From assembly GCF_007830055.1 (NCBI RefSeq), contig NZ_VLLE01000004.1:339248-403247 (forward strand): a DNA stretch of 64,000 nt, written 5' to 3'. Under the pieces are notes generated by a model that did no database searches, was not told where the DNA came from, and saw only the letters and a list, made by a program, of their open reading frames with translations. The position numbers and the translations under genes are program-made. Below are positions 53,159-62,403 of the stretch, piece by piece. Position 1 is the first letter of the stretch; the number at the start of each line of letters is the position of its first letter. The DNA is from Lacibacter cauensis. GTDB lineage: Bacteria > Bacteroidota > Bacteroidia > Chitinophagales > Chitinophagaceae.

Positions 53159-53911
53159 TTAAGAAAGCGTGGAGTTGAGAATCGTATTCAGCTGCAATGC
53201 AGTTTGCAGTTCGTGCATGAGTTGCGGATGCTGCATCGCTTCGAGATGACGTTGATGATGCAGATCGGTGCCGATCAGATCAACCAGTTTTTCCTGTACT
53301 AAAAAATGCGCTGCATCCTGTACACTTTTGCCATAATAACCAATCAGCGATAACAGGTTTACCTGCAACAGGCAACCCTGGTCTTTAAACCGGTGATAAA
53401 TCTCTTTTTTGGAATGATAGAAATTGTAGCGTTCAGGATGTGCAAGCACGGGCTGGTATCCTTTTACAATCAGTTCAAACAGCACTTCGTTTAAATCGGG
53501 AGGTGGCTGCATGAACGATATTTCGACGAGTACAAAATTGTTGTGCAGCGTAAGAAACTGTTCATTGCTTTTTAAACGGTCAGCAAACGAATCGTCGATA
53601 AAATATTCAGCTGCTGCTCGCACTTCTACATCAATGCCTTCCTGCTGCAGCTGCTGCATTAGTACAGCATGTGCTGCTTTGATTGTTTCAGGTGTGTTGG
53701 GATACAGATCGGGATAAGCATGCGGTGTCGTAATAAATTTACGATACCCCAGCTCCATCATTTTTTGAATATAGCTTACAGAAGTAGCTGCATCGGGCGA
53801 ACCATCATCAATACCCGGCAACAGATGCGAATGCATATCCACAGCCAATGCACTGTAATCAATGGTTACAATTGCCGGCTCTTCTTTTTTCTTTTTAAAT
53901 AATCCAAACAT
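53159..53911 (-). CDS. CpsB/YwqE-type tyrosine-protein phosphatase (PHP domain)
   Basis: This 250-residue protein has the metal-binding PHP motifs DMHSHLLPGIDDG (about 25-37), FITTPHAYPDLYP, LAHPERYNFY and LIGTDLHHQRH (about 219-229), typical of Mn-dependent CpsB phosphatases. Such enzymes dephosphorylate the tyrosine kinase that controls capsule chain length. The matching BY-kinase is not in the window. The N-terminus is basic (MFGLFKKKKEEP). Confidence 0.9.
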   Translation of the reverse strand: MFGLFKKKKEEPAIVTIDYSALAVDMHSHLLPGIDDGSPDAATSVSYIQKMMELGYRKFITTPHAYPDLYPNTPETIKAAHAVLMQQLQQEGIDVEVRAAAEYFIDDSFADRLKSNEQFLTLHNNFVLVEISFMQPPPDLNEVLFELIVKGYQPVLAHPERYNFYHSKKEIYHRFKDQGCLLQVNLLSLIGYYGKSVQDAAHFLVQEKLVDLIGTDLHHQRHLEAMQHPQLMHELQTALQLNTILNSTLS

Positions 53912-53924
53912 ACTTCACGTACCT

Positions 53925-53995
53925 CGTACTTCTTTCTTGTTTCTTGTGCCCTACGCCTTTCGCCCTAAGCCTTTTGCCCTAAACCTTACGCCTTA
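53925..53995. repeat. Degenerate tandem repeat GCCCTAmGCCTTTy
   Basis: The gap before fcl holds GTACCTCGTACTTC and then about three units of GCCCTAcGCCTTT with drift, ending inside the fcl stop region. Similar GTACTTCGTACC phrases lie at 33782-33812 and, read in frame, in metH at 24184-24212. Confidence 0.6.
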
Positions 53996-54922
53996 AAAAG
54001 GCAACGACTTTACTTCTTCATACACCCGTTCAATCCCTTCCCGCAACCCAATCTTTGCTTTCCAGCCACGGCTGTGCAGCTTCGATACATCCAGCAACTT
54101 GCGGGGTGTACCATCGGGCTTAGAAGTATTGAACTGCAGTTCACCTGCGTACCCAACAATAGCTTTAATCAGTTCGGCCAGTTCTCTGATCGACACATCT
54201 TCACCCACACCAATATTCAGCCAATCTGTTCCATCGTATTCCTGCATCAGAAAGAAACAGGCATCAGCCAGGTCATCTACATGCAGAAACTCACGGCGTG
54301 GCGTACCCGAACCCCAGATTTCTACGGCAGGTTGTTGCGTGCGTTTGGCAACGATCATTTTCCGCAGCAAAGCCGGTAACACATGCGAATTTTGCAAATC
54401 GTAATTATCGTTCGGACCATACAGGTTGGTGGGCATGGCCGAAATAAAATTACAACCATACTGACTGCGGTAGGCATCACACATTTTCAACCCGGCAATT
54501 TTTGCAATCGCATATGGTTCGTTGGTTGGCTCCAGTATACCTGTAAGTAAATAGTCTTCTTTGATGGGCTGCTCGGCAAATTTTGGATAAATACACGACG
54601 AACCCAAAAACAACAACTTGGTTACACTATGCTTATAAGCAGAATGAATCACATTGTTTTGAATCATCAGGTTCTCATACAAAAAATCTGCCCGGTACGT
54701 ATTGTTGGCAACAATACCGCCCACTTTGGCCGCTGCTAAAAAAACATAATCGGGCTTATGCTCTTTGAAGAACGTATCAACCGCTTCCTGGCTGCGTAAA
54801 TCCAATTCTGCAGAAGTGCGTACCAACAGGTTTTCAAAACCTTCGGCCTGCAGCTTGCGCACAATAGCAGAGCCCACCATTCCTCTGTGCCCTGCTACAT
54901 AAATTTTATCTTTCTTGTCCAT
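53993..54922 (-). CDS. fcl: GDP-L-fucose synthase
   Basis: This 309-residue short-chain dehydrogenase has [15 protein letters not shown] (NADP site), [19 protein letters not shown] with the catalytic Ser, the [20 protein letters not shown] catalytic Tyr-x3-Lys, and [25 protein letters not shown]. It makes GDP-L-fucose from the gmd product by epimerisation and reduction. Its start overlaps the gmd stop by one base (TAATG), so both are cotranscribed. Confidence 0.97.
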   Translation of the reverse strand: MDKKDKIYVAGHRGMVGSAIVRKLQAEGFENLLVRTSAELDLRSQEAVDTFFKEHKPDYVFLAAAKVGGIVANNTYRADFLYENLMIQNNVIHSAYKHSVTKLLFLGSSCIYPKFAEQPIKEDYLLTGILEPTNEPYAIAKIAGLKMCDAYRSQYGCNFISAMPTNLYGPNDNYDLQNSHVLPALLRKMIVAKRTQQPAVEIWGSGTPRREFLHVDDLADACFFLMQEYDGTDWLNIGVGEDVSIRELAELIKAIVGYAGELQFNTSKPDGTPRKLLDVSKLHSRGWKAKIGLREGIERVYEEVKSLPF

Positions 54923-56034
54923 TACTCAAATTGATTTTTGATCTTATAACCACTTTCGTGCAACAGTTTTTCCTTTTTGAAAATTTCAACATCTGCTGCT
55001 ACCATTTCTTTCACCAAACCGTTCAGATCGTACTTCGGTTTCCAGCCAAGCTTTGTATTGGCTTTTGTTGGATCGCCGATCAACAGATCCACTTCTGTCG
55101 GACGGAAATAACGTGGATCAACAGCCACCACTTCGGTACCAACAGCAAGTGCATAATCCGGGTTCGATGTTGCTGTTACATAACCTTTCTCTTCAACACC
55201 TTCACCCTTAAATTCAACTGACACACCCACTTCAGCAAAAGCCATACGTACAAAATCACGCACGGGCGTAGTAACACCGGTTGCAATCACAAAATCTTCT
55301 GCTTTGTCTTGTTGCAACATTAACCACATGGCTTCCACATAATCTTTTGCATGACCCCAGTCACGATTGGCATCCAGATTACCCAACCACAATTTATCCT
55401 GCATACCCAAAGCAATCTTCGCAACAGCACGGGTGATCTTTCTTGTTACAAATGTTTCACCACGTAAAGGCGACTCGTGGTTGAAAAGAATACCGTTACA
55501 GGCATACATGTTATAGGCTTCACGATAGTTAACCGTGATCCAAAAGCCATACATTTTTGCAACAGCATAGGGCGAACGGGGATAAAAAGGTGTGCGTTCA
55601 CTTTGCGGAACCTCCTGTACCAAACCATATAATTCAGAAGTAGAAGCCTGGTAGATTCTTGTCTTTTCGGTTAAGCCGAGTAAACGAACCGCTTCCAGGA
55701 TACGCAATGTTCCGATGGCATCGGTGTTAGCTGTATACTCCGGTGTATCAAAACTCACTTTAACATGACTCATCGCACCGAGGTTATAAATTTCATCGGG
55801 CTGTACTTCCTGGATAATACGAATGAGGTTAGTGCTGTCGGTAAGATCGCCGTAATGCAATACAAAATGACGGTTGTTGATATGCGGATCTTCGTACAGG
55901 TGATCGATACGATCGGTATTAAACAACGAAGTACGGCGTTTGATGCCATGTACTTCGTATCCCTTCTTCAATAACAGATCGGATAAATAGGCGCCGTCCT
56001 GTCCGGTAACACCTGTAATTAATGCTCTCTTCAT
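54922..56034 (-). CDS. gmd: GDP-mannose 4,6-dehydratase
   Basis: ATG 56034 gives 370 residues; an upstream frame to 56055 is less likely. Signature segments: [90 protein letters not shown] (catalytic Tyr-x3-Lys), [19 protein letters not shown] and [17 protein letters not shown]. It converts GDP-mannose to GDP-4-keto-6-deoxymannose, the precursor of GDP-L-fucose. Confidence 0.98.
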   Translation of the reverse strand: MKRALITGVTGQDGAYLSDLLLKKGYEVHGIKRRTSLFNTDRIDHLYEDPHINNRHFVLHYGDLTDSTNLIRIIQEVQPDEIYNLGAMSHVKVSFDTPEYTANTDAIGTLRILEAVRLLGLTEKTRIYQASTSELYGLVQEVPQSERTPFYPRSPYAVAKMYGFWITVNYREAYNMYACNGILFNHESPLRGETFVTRKITRAVAKIALGMQDKLWLGNLDANRDWGHAKDYVEAMWLMLQQDKAEDFVIATGVTTPVRDFVRMAFAEVGVSVEFKGEGVEEKGYVTATSNPDYALAVGTEVVAVDPRYFRPTEVDLLIGDPTKANTKLGWKPKYDLNGLVKEMVAADVEIFKKEKLLHESGYKIKNQFE

Positions 56035-56494
56035 TGTCGTGTTCGGTTTATGCAATACAGTTACAACTGCGTTTTATATGTTTAAATATGTTTTGTTCGA
56101 TGTGCTTTTTTAAGGTGCCACCAAGTATGCAAAGGTTTTCACGGAGTATACAAAGAAGACATCCCTTTGTGAGCGTTGTGCTTTCCCTGCGTTCTTTGTG
56201 CTCCTGCCTTACCCGTATTCAAAAATTGTAAGCGAAGCGCACAATCAAATCTGTGTTCATCTTTCCAATCTGCGTCATCAGCGACTCTATCCATTGCAAG
56301 CGAAGCGCCGCAATCCCTCTTCATACATCTTCATGTCTTTCTGTCTTCGTGGTTCAACCATTGTAAGCACAGTGCCGCAATTCTCTTTTCCTTCTTCCCC
56401 TCTTTTACCTCTTAGCCTCCCGTTCTCTGCGTTGAACTATTGTAAGCGCAGCGAACAATTTTCTTTTTCTTCTTCCGCTCTTCTACCTCTTAGC
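56035..56494. repeat. Gap filled with hairpin repeats (4 copies)
   Basis: The 460-bp gap has no credible gene. It holds four copies of the 21-22-bp imperfect palindrome TTGY-AAGCG-MAG-CGC-RCAA at 56225, 56293, 56360 and 56439. They are embedded in recurrent phrases such as CAAATCTGTGTTCATC, CTATCC and CTTCGTGGTTCAACC. The first about 90 bp near the gmd start are AT-rich and probably carry its promoter. Confidence 0.7.
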
Positions 56495-57253
56495 TCACTT
56501 CTTCCTCCTCCCAAACTCCCACACTTTCACAAAATACCTTGCATACAACCTTACATAACTCGATGGCAGCTGGTGATCTTTTAAAATCTGCTTGATCTCC
56601 TTATTAATCCGGAGTGTACTGCTAAGACCATTGGTGCTTTTCCCTCCCATATTCATCTTCACCAGCATCTCAGGAATATATACAGCATACAGTTGATGCT
56701 TTCGTAAAAAGCGAAGCAACAAATCGAAATCGGCTGCAATTTGCAGATCCGTACGGTAGTAACCAAATGTTTCAAAAAAACGGCGGTAACAAAAGAACGT
56801 TGGATGCGCCGGCATAAATCCCCAGGTAAAAAGTTTGGTTTTAAATATGGCCGAAGAATAATAACGAACAATTTTGTCATCCTGGTCCTTGCGCACAAAC
56901 CCAACATCGCCGTAAACAGCTTCCACCTCTACATTCGCTGTAAAACGACTGGCAATTGTTGCAAGCACCTGGTCGTTGGCAAACTCATCATCGGCATGCA
57001 GAATACCCACCACATCACCGGTGGCCAAACGAATACCTTTGTTCAAAGCATCGTACATGCCATTGTCTTTTTCACACACAATAGTATGCACACGATCTTT
57101 ATACTGTTGAATAATTGCTGTAGTACCATCTTTAGATGCACCATCTACAATAATATATTCAATGTTTGTGTACGACTGACCTAATACCGAACGGATAGCC
57201 CGTTCAATCGTAGCAGCTCTGTTATACACAACTGTAATAATGGAAATCTTCAT
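56495..57253 (-). CDS. Glycosyltransferase family 2
   Basis: This 252-residue GT-A protein has ISIITVVYNRAATIERAIRSVLGQSY, EYIIVDGASKDGT, DNGMYDALNKGIRLATGDVVGILHADDEF (the Asp-x-Asp-like metal site at about 85-90) and FMPAHPTFFCYR. It adds a sugar in the exopolysaccharide or LPS pathway. Its start overlaps the WcaF-like gene by 4 bp. Confidence 0.93.
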   Translation of the reverse strand: MKISIITVVYNRAATIERAIRSVLGQSYTNIEYIIVDGASKDGTTAIIQQYKDRVHTIVCEKDNGMYDALNKGIRLATGDVVGILHADDEFANDQVLATIASRFTANVEVEAVYGDVGFVRKDQDDKIVRYYSSAIFKTKLFTWGFMPAHPTFFCYRRFFETFGYYRTDLQIAADFDLLLRFLRKHQLYAVYIPEMLVKMNMGGKSTNGLSSTLRINKEIKQILKDHQLPSSYVRLYARYFVKVWEFGRRKK

Positions 57254-57804
57254 GAAACTTGAAACACACGTTCTTTAACAAATACAGCCGGGTTACCGCT
57301 GTTAATCGAATACGCCTTTAGTTCACTGCGGGCAACAGATCCTGCAGTGACCACCGCATGCGTACGGCAAATAACACCCGGACAAACAATGGCCTTTGCA
57401 CCAATCCACACCCCATCTTCCAATACAATAGGCTGCACCATTAAATCGAACGTACTTTTTTTATAATCGTGATTGCCTGTTAAGAGATAAGCGCCTTGCG
57501 ACAGGCAAACATCAGTACCAATGGTTACCTGTGTAAGATTATCAATCCATACATGTTCACCGATCCAGCAATAATCTCCAACCGATAAATACCAGGGATA
57601 CTTTACTTGCACACCCGGTTTCACTACAACGCCCATTCCGATTTTTGCTCCGAACAAACGCAGCAACACAACACGCACCGATGAAAGCGGATTCCAGCTG
57701 CATTGCACAAACAAAGCACTTGTAAGCAACCAAAGTAAACGGACAATAGCAGACCGCCCGGGTTGATACCAATTGTTGTTATACGCTGAAAGATTTGTTT
57801 TCAT
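57250..57804 (-). CDS. WcaF-like hexapeptide acetyltransferase
   Basis: This 184-residue protein has an N-terminal hydrophobic stretch and a left-handed beta-helix of hexapeptide repeats (KIGMGVVVKPGVQVKYPWYLSVGDYCWIGEHVWIDNLTQVTIGTDVCLSQGAYLLTGNHDYK). The GNHDYK motif and DGVWIGAKAIVCPGVICRTHAVVTAGSV are those of WcaF-type colanic-acid acetyltransferases. It likely O-acetylates the repeat unit. It is coupled to the GT2 gene by a 4-bp overlap. Confidence 0.88.
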   Translation of the reverse strand: MKTNLSAYNNNWYQPGRSAIVRLLWLLTSALFVQCSWNPLSSVRVVLLRLFGAKIGMGVVVKPGVQVKYPWYLSVGDYCWIGEHVWIDNLTQVTIGTDVCLSQGAYLLTGNHDYKKSTFDLMVQPIVLEDGVWIGAKAIVCPGVICRTHAVVTAGSVARSELKAYSINSGNPAVFVKERVFQVS

Positions 57805-57813
57805 GCTGCAAAC

Positions 57814-59001
57814 TTAATGGAACAGCGAATCATAAGCAGCACGTAAACTTGCTGCATCGGTTTTGGAAGAAAGATAAACTTGTGTTGCATTGGATGATGT
57901 TGCAAATGCTTCAGCGCCCATTTCTGCAAATGCCTGAATCGCTTTTTGCAAACCTTCAACCAGATGCGCAGGCTCAATAGCAACCCCACAATTCGATTCT
58001 TCTAAATCACCGAACGGTGTAGTGGTTGTCGTAATCACAGGCTTGCCTGCACTCAATGCCTCCATAATCGCATGTCCAAAATTCTCACTCTTGCTCGGCA
58101 TAATAAACACCTGGAACTGTTGCAGCGCATCCCGCAGCTGTGGTGGAGGCAATTCGCCTGTATAAACAACAGTGATATTCGAGGGAAGCTGATCGATCAA
58201 ACCTTTACATTCGTTCCAATACGCTTCATCTTTTACCGGACCGTAAATAAACCAGCTGATGTTGGCAGCAATGTGCTGCAATGCCTGCAACACCGCCAGA
58301 TGATTTTTCATCGGACTGATCAAGGCAACTGTACCCAACACTAATTCGTTTACCTTTTTTGGAGGACCGGCAACAACAGGTAATAAGTTGGGGAAATTAG
58401 CAGCAACCTTCACTTCCACCTTTGTACCCATGGCCGATCGAATAAAATTCGCTTCCCGTTCATCTGTTGCATGCCAGCACACCTGTTTGTGCAGACCAAG
58501 CAATTGAAATAAAAACAGGAAAGGCTTTTTCTTAATGCTTTTTTGCGAAAGCGCTCCGCCATGTAACATGCCTCTTGCAGCCAGTACAATCTTCAAACTT
58601 TTCTTTTTCGCTTTATACTGCACCGCATACCAAATCGGAAAAAAATTAAAATACAACGAATAAATACCGTTGATATAAACTACATCCGGCGATACCGCAT
58701 CCATAAGCTGCAGCAGTTGCTCCTTTGCACCCCAGCCATACTGCCAGTAATACACCTTCGCCTTAACCACATACTCAACCTCAACCTTATCCTCAACCTC
58801 TTCCTGCTCCCACTCCATCCATGTATTCACCTGAACGCCTTGCAGCAATGTTGTTTCCCCCCGTTCATGCGGCTTGCACACAACATACAATTCATACACA
58901 TCGTGCAGCTCACGCACCAGGTTCACCAACGATTGTGTGGGCCCCCCTGCTTTATAAGAAGGATAAAAATGATCGTAAAAAATAAGGATACGTTGTTTCA
59001 A
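57814..59001 (-). CDS. Glycosyltransferase family 4 (WcaI/LPS type)
   Basis: This 395-residue GT-B protein begins ILIFYDHFYPSYKAGGPTQSLVNLV and has VVYINGIYSLYFNFFPIWYA, LAARGMLHGGALSQK, and the GT4 donor segment FIMPSKSENFGHAIMEALSAGKPVITTTTTPFGDL (about 310-345). It fits sugar transferases of capsule and LPS clusters. The downstream WcaF-like start is 9 bp from its stop. Confidence 0.9.
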   Translation of the reverse strand: MKQRILIFYDHFYPSYKAGGPTQSLVNLVRELHDVYELYVVCKPHERGETTLLQGVQVNTWMEWEQEEVEDKVEVEYVVKAKVYYWQYGWGAKEQLLQLMDAVSPDVVYINGIYSLYFNFFPIWYAVQYKAKKKSLKIVLAARGMLHGGALSQKSIKKKPFLFLFQLLGLHKQVCWHATDEREANFIRSAMGTKVEVKVAANFPNLLPVVAGPPKKVNELVLGTVALISPMKNHLAVLQALQHIAANISWFIYGPVKDEAYWNECKGLIDQLPSNITVVYTGELPPPQLRDALQQFQVFIMPSKSENFGHAIMEALSAGKPVITTTTTPFGDLEESNCGVAIEPAHLVEGLQKAIQAFAEMGAEAFATSSNATQVYLSSKTDAASLRAAYDSLFH

Positions 59002-59077
59002 AAGTAGAAGTGCTGCTTTCTAAGATGTTTATTTAAATCAGATGAGTATTTTTTACTTCATGTACTTCCGTTTATTC

Positions 59078-59167
59078 ATTGCAAGCGCAGCGCCGCAATC
59101 AAATCTGTGTTCATCTATCCAATCAGCGTCATCAGTGATTCTATCCATTGTAAGCGAAGCACACAAT
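59078..59167. repeat. Hairpin repeats in the gap before the polymerase gene (2 copies)
   Basis: Copies at 59078-59099 (ATTGCAAGCGCAGCGCCGCAAT) and 59147-59167 (ATTGTAAGCGAAGCACACAAT), joined by the AATCTGTGTTCATCTATCCAA phrase also seen at 56246-56292. No gene is in the gap 59002-59204. Confidence 0.7.
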
Positions 59168-59204
59168 CCTCTTTTCCTCCTTCCACTCCTTTACCTCTTA
59201 GCGC

Positions 59205-60572
59205 TTACAGCTTCAACCGCAAAAACCGGTCCCCCGCCCAATAACAAAACCAAACAAACAACAACGATTTAATCATGGAGTTAACACACATCAGGATATC
59301 TGTTTCAATTTGCACAGAATTCAAAAACAACACAGGAATCCAAAGCAGAATAGTCGGCCGCTTTTTCCCGATTTGCAATAGCATCGTGATAACCAAGGCA
59401 AAAAACAACCCGTAAAAAAACATAAACACAATCCCGCCCTCTACATCAAAATTACCATAGGCTTCACCCAGCGGACTGATGTTCATGCTATATCCATCAA
59501 TAACAAACCCGGTAAAGCGCTCCATATTCACCTTGCCGCCGGCAATTGGTTTATTGGGCCAAAGTAAGCGGGGTACAAAAGAAGCAGCCAGACTGGTAAA
59601 AATCGTTTCTCCGTTTGCAAAAGGCGCACGGGCAGGAACATGATCCATCACCTTACCAATAATCATTCCTTGGTTCGCACGATTAACAAAAGGAAACAAT
59701 GTAGTCCAGTCGAAAAATTTACCCGGATCACTCAACCGGTCTTGAACAAGCTCTAAGTATAAAGAAGCGCCACCTCCGGTGCCGCTCCACGCAGCCGCTC
59801 TGTATTCCGATTTAACACTCTGAATAAGGAAAATAAAAACCATCCCTGCAAGTGCAATCCCAAACTTTAAGTAGTTTTTGATCTTTTGACCTAACAATAC
59901 CAATAATGAACCAAGCATCACAATGTAAACCAATTCGCCAAACATCCCGGCAACGAGCGACTTGGAAAATATAAAAAAGAACGCCAGGCCGAGGTATAGT
60001 TTTTTACTCTTGAAATCGGAGAAATAAATGTAAAGAACACCAACATACAAGAGCTTCTCAAACAGGTAAACAACATAGTTCAGATCACCGGGTACAAAAA
60101 AGGTCATGATACCCGAAACAAAACCAATAATAATAAAAAGAAAGCCAACATTCCCTTTTCCTTGAAGGTGCTGTTTGGCCCGCTGAATAGTTTGATAAAT
60201 GCGTTGCTGATACGATCGTTGTGCAACACCCGGAAGTTTAATACCAATGATAAGGGCTATAACGGCAGGAAAGATAAAACCATAATAGCGGTCCGCACTC
60301 ACTGTCATATCATATTTCAACGCTTTGATACCAATATCATCGTTATAAACATGATACACAACTGTCGGCATTACCATACATTGAAACAGAGCAATGAGGA
60401 TCAAAACATCCAGTGGGTTGTACGACTTACCGATTGAATCAATAAAATTCAAAAGAAAATAAACAAATAAGCCGATAGCGGTCAACTCTTCAATACGGAA
60501 CGAATCGTTCGCACTGACCAGCAATACAATGAACAACGCAAAAAGCGCAAAAATGATGCGTGAAATATTCAT
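59205..60572 (-). CDS. Polysaccharide polymerase-like membrane protein (Wzy/oligosaccharide repeat type)
   Basis: This 455-residue protein has about ten to twelve hydrophobic helices and a large central periplasmic-like loop (about 255-340, SEYRAAAWSGTGGGASLYLELVQDRLSDPG, and SFVPRLLWPNKPIAGGKVNMERFTG). The loop with RLLWPxKP and GEAYGNF is shared with O-antigen polymerase-like proteins. It would link repeat units in the periplasm. It overlaps the upstream GT by 4 bp. Specificity unknown. Confidence 0.8.
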   Translation of the reverse strand: MNISRIIFALFALFIVLLVSANDSFRIEELTAIGLFVYFLLNFIDSIGKSYNPLDVLILIALFQCMVMPTVVYHVYNDDIGIKALKYDMTVSADRYYGFIFPAVIALIIGIKLPGVAQRSYQQRIYQTIQRAKQHLQGKGNVGFLFIIIGFVSGIMTFFVPGDLNYVVYLFEKLLYVGVLYIYFSDFKSKKLYLGLAFFFIFSKSLVAGMFGELVYIVMLGSLLVLLGQKIKNYLKFGIALAGMVFIFLIQSVKSEYRAAAWSGTGGGASLYLELVQDRLSDPGKFFDWTTLFPFVNRANQGMIIGKVMDHVPARAPFANGETIFTSLAASFVPRLLWPNKPIAGGKVNMERFTGFVIDGYSMNISPLGEAYGNFDVEGGIVFMFFYGLFFALVITMLLQIGKKRPTILLWIPVLFLNSVQIETDILMCVNSMIKSLLFVWFCYWAGDRFLRLKL

Positions 60573-61723
60573 AGAGTCGTTTCTATCGCTTCTGCGATTG
60601 ATTGAATCCGAAACCTGTCAACCACTGTTCGGATATGAGCTGTTACAAATGCTGTTTCTAATACTTTTTTCATTTGCTGAAGTAACGATGCTGCATCACC
60701 TGCCTCAAAAATAAATCCGTTAACGCCCTGTTCAACAAGATCAGTTGCGCAACCGCATTTGGTACTCACAAGCACCGGTCTGTCACTGGCCAGCGCTTCA
60801 TTTACGCTCAGACCCCAGGTTTCACCCGGACCCTTGGAGGGCAACACAAACACAGTAGCTAATCGATATACCACCGGCATTTGTTGTTGATTTTGAAACC
60901 CGAGAAAAAGAATGCGTGGATCATCCCCTGCTTTCTTTTGCAGCGCTTCTTCCAGTACTCCCTTGCCAACAAAAATCAAGCGGATATTTTCCTGGTCAAG
61001 CTGTTGAAATGCTTCTAACAACAGCAACGGATCTTTCTTAGGCTCCAGCTTACCGGCAAACAGGAATACCTTTTCATCGGTACCAATCCCCAAATCTTTG
61101 CGCCATTGAGCAGCAGCCTGCTCATAGCGACCATCTTCATCATAAAACCGTTCGTTTTCTACAGCATGTGCTGCGTACAGGAGTTGATGTTCCTTAAGAC
61201 CGTACTTAAGATAGTACGCTTTATTGGCTGCACCGGTGTACAAGGCAAGATCTATATGCCTGTAAACCCAGCTGAGAAAAACCGAACGAAGGAGTTTTTT
61301 CACCGAAAATCCTTCTGCTTCATCCAGCAAATTCGAATCGCCACGGAAAAGTATTGTTTTCTTTCGGCCATAATGCCGCAACACCCGTAAATGACTTTTG
61401 AAACTCCAGCCAAACACAAGCAAGGCATCCGGCGCATAGCGGTCGATCCGTTCGATCAGATCTTTATTATCAATTCCGCTGAAACGTCCGGCTGTAGGAT
61501 GTTGTGAAATATTTTCAACAAACTCCTTTTCATACCCTTCAAGTAAAGGAATATCCCACTTAAACGCTTGTTTAAAATCAGGATCATATACAAAGCCCTG
61601 CTCCGTTTGTCCCCAGGTATAAAATATTTTAAGATCAATATTTCCCCGCTGTGTTAACAAACGAAACAAAGGTGCATTGTACTGTATCGGGTGCGATGTA
61701 ATAACCGCAAGCTTTTTTTTCAT
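60569..61723 (-). CDS. Glycosyltransferase family 4, paralogue A
   Basis: ATG 61723 gives 384 residues (61735 is an alternative). The N-terminus KKKLAVITSHPIQYNAPLFRLL and FYTWGQTEQGFVYDPDF are shared with the gene at 62404-63582. The donor domain has LFAGKLEPKKDPLLLLEAF and VFVLPSKGPGETWGLSVNEALASDRPVLVSTKCG (about 295-328). A membrane-associated sugar transferase of the EPS locus. Overlaps the polymerase gene by 4 bp. Confidence 0.9.
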   Translation of the reverse strand: MKKKLAVITSHPIQYNAPLFRLLTQRGNIDLKIFYTWGQTEQGFVYDPDFKQAFKWDIPLLEGYEKEFVENISQHPTAGRFSGIDNKDLIERIDRYAPDALLVFGWSFKSHLRVLRHYGRKKTILFRGDSNLLDEAEGFSVKKLLRSVFLSWVYRHIDLALYTGAANKAYYLKYGLKEHQLLYAAHAVENERFYDEDGRYEQAAAQWRKDLGIGTDEKVFLFAGKLEPKKDPLLLLEAFQQLDQENIRLIFVGKGVLEEALQKKAGDDPRILFLGFQNQQQMPVVYRLATVFVLPSKGPGETWGLSVNEALASDRPVLVSTKCGCATDLVEQGVNGFIFEAGDAASLLQQMKKVLETAFVTAHIRTVVDRFRIQSIAEAIETTL

Positions 61724-61787
61724 CTCAATTTCCATCAACAATAAACCATGAACGATAAACAATAAACTATCAACCCCCACCCTGATT

Positions 61788-62367
61788 ATTGCAAACGAAG
61801 CGAGCAATCAACTCTGCGTTCTCTCCTTTTCTGCGTGAACCATTGCCAGCGCAGCGCCGCAATTATCTGCGTTCATCTGTGTGTATCTGTGAGCAACCAA
61901 CTTGCCAGCAAAGCGCAGCAACCATTCGTGCCTATCCTGAGCTCTGAGCGAAGTCGAAGAGCGTGCCTTTGTGGTTCAACCATTGCCGGCGAAGCGCCGC
62001 AACCATGTGCGTTCATCTGTGTGTATCTGTGAGCAACCAACTTGCCGGCAAAGCGCCGCAATCATTCGTGCCTATCCTGAGCTCTGAGCGAAGTCGAAGA
62101 GTCGAATAGCGTGACTTTGTGGTTCAACCATTGCCAGCAAAGCGCCGCAACAATCTGCGTTCATCTGTGTGTATCTGTGAGCAACCAACTTGCCGGCAAA
62201 GCGCAGCAACCGTTCGTGCCCATCCTGAGCTCTGAGCGAAGTCGAAGAGTCGAAGAGCGTGCCTTTGTGGTTCAACCATTGCCAGCGCAGCGTCGCAATC
62301 AAATCTGTGCTCATCCTCCCAATCTGCGTTATCCGTGAATCTATCCATTGCAAGCGCAGCGCACAAG
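61788..62367. repeat. Repeat array: 9 hairpin copies, about three tandem 140-148-bp units
   Basis: The 680-bp gap between two paralogous glycosyltransferases has no real gene. Units start at 61842, 61982, 62130 and (partial) 62278, spaced 140, 148 and 148 bp. Each unit has two copies of the TTGCCGGCGAAGCGCCGCAA-type palindrome, the phrase CTGTGTGTATCTGTGAGCAA, and a GCTCT-GAGCGAAGTCGA-AGAG hairpin. Confidence 0.85.
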
Positions 62368-62403
62368 CAAATCATAAATCCTACATCCTGTAGCAGACAT
62401 CTC

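Noticed and set aside
56022-56584. Frames in the gap upstream of gmd
   Set aside because: They read through hairpin repeats and into the GT2 gene antisense; composition is not protein-like.
61788-62367. CRISPR array
   Set aside because: Repeats are 140-148 bp apart, the intervening DNA is itself repeated rather than unique, and no cas gene is near.
61835-62375. Several overlapping frames of 60-90 codons on both strands
   Set aside because: They are translations of the tandem repeat array, with the same phrases repeated in each; no start context or family.
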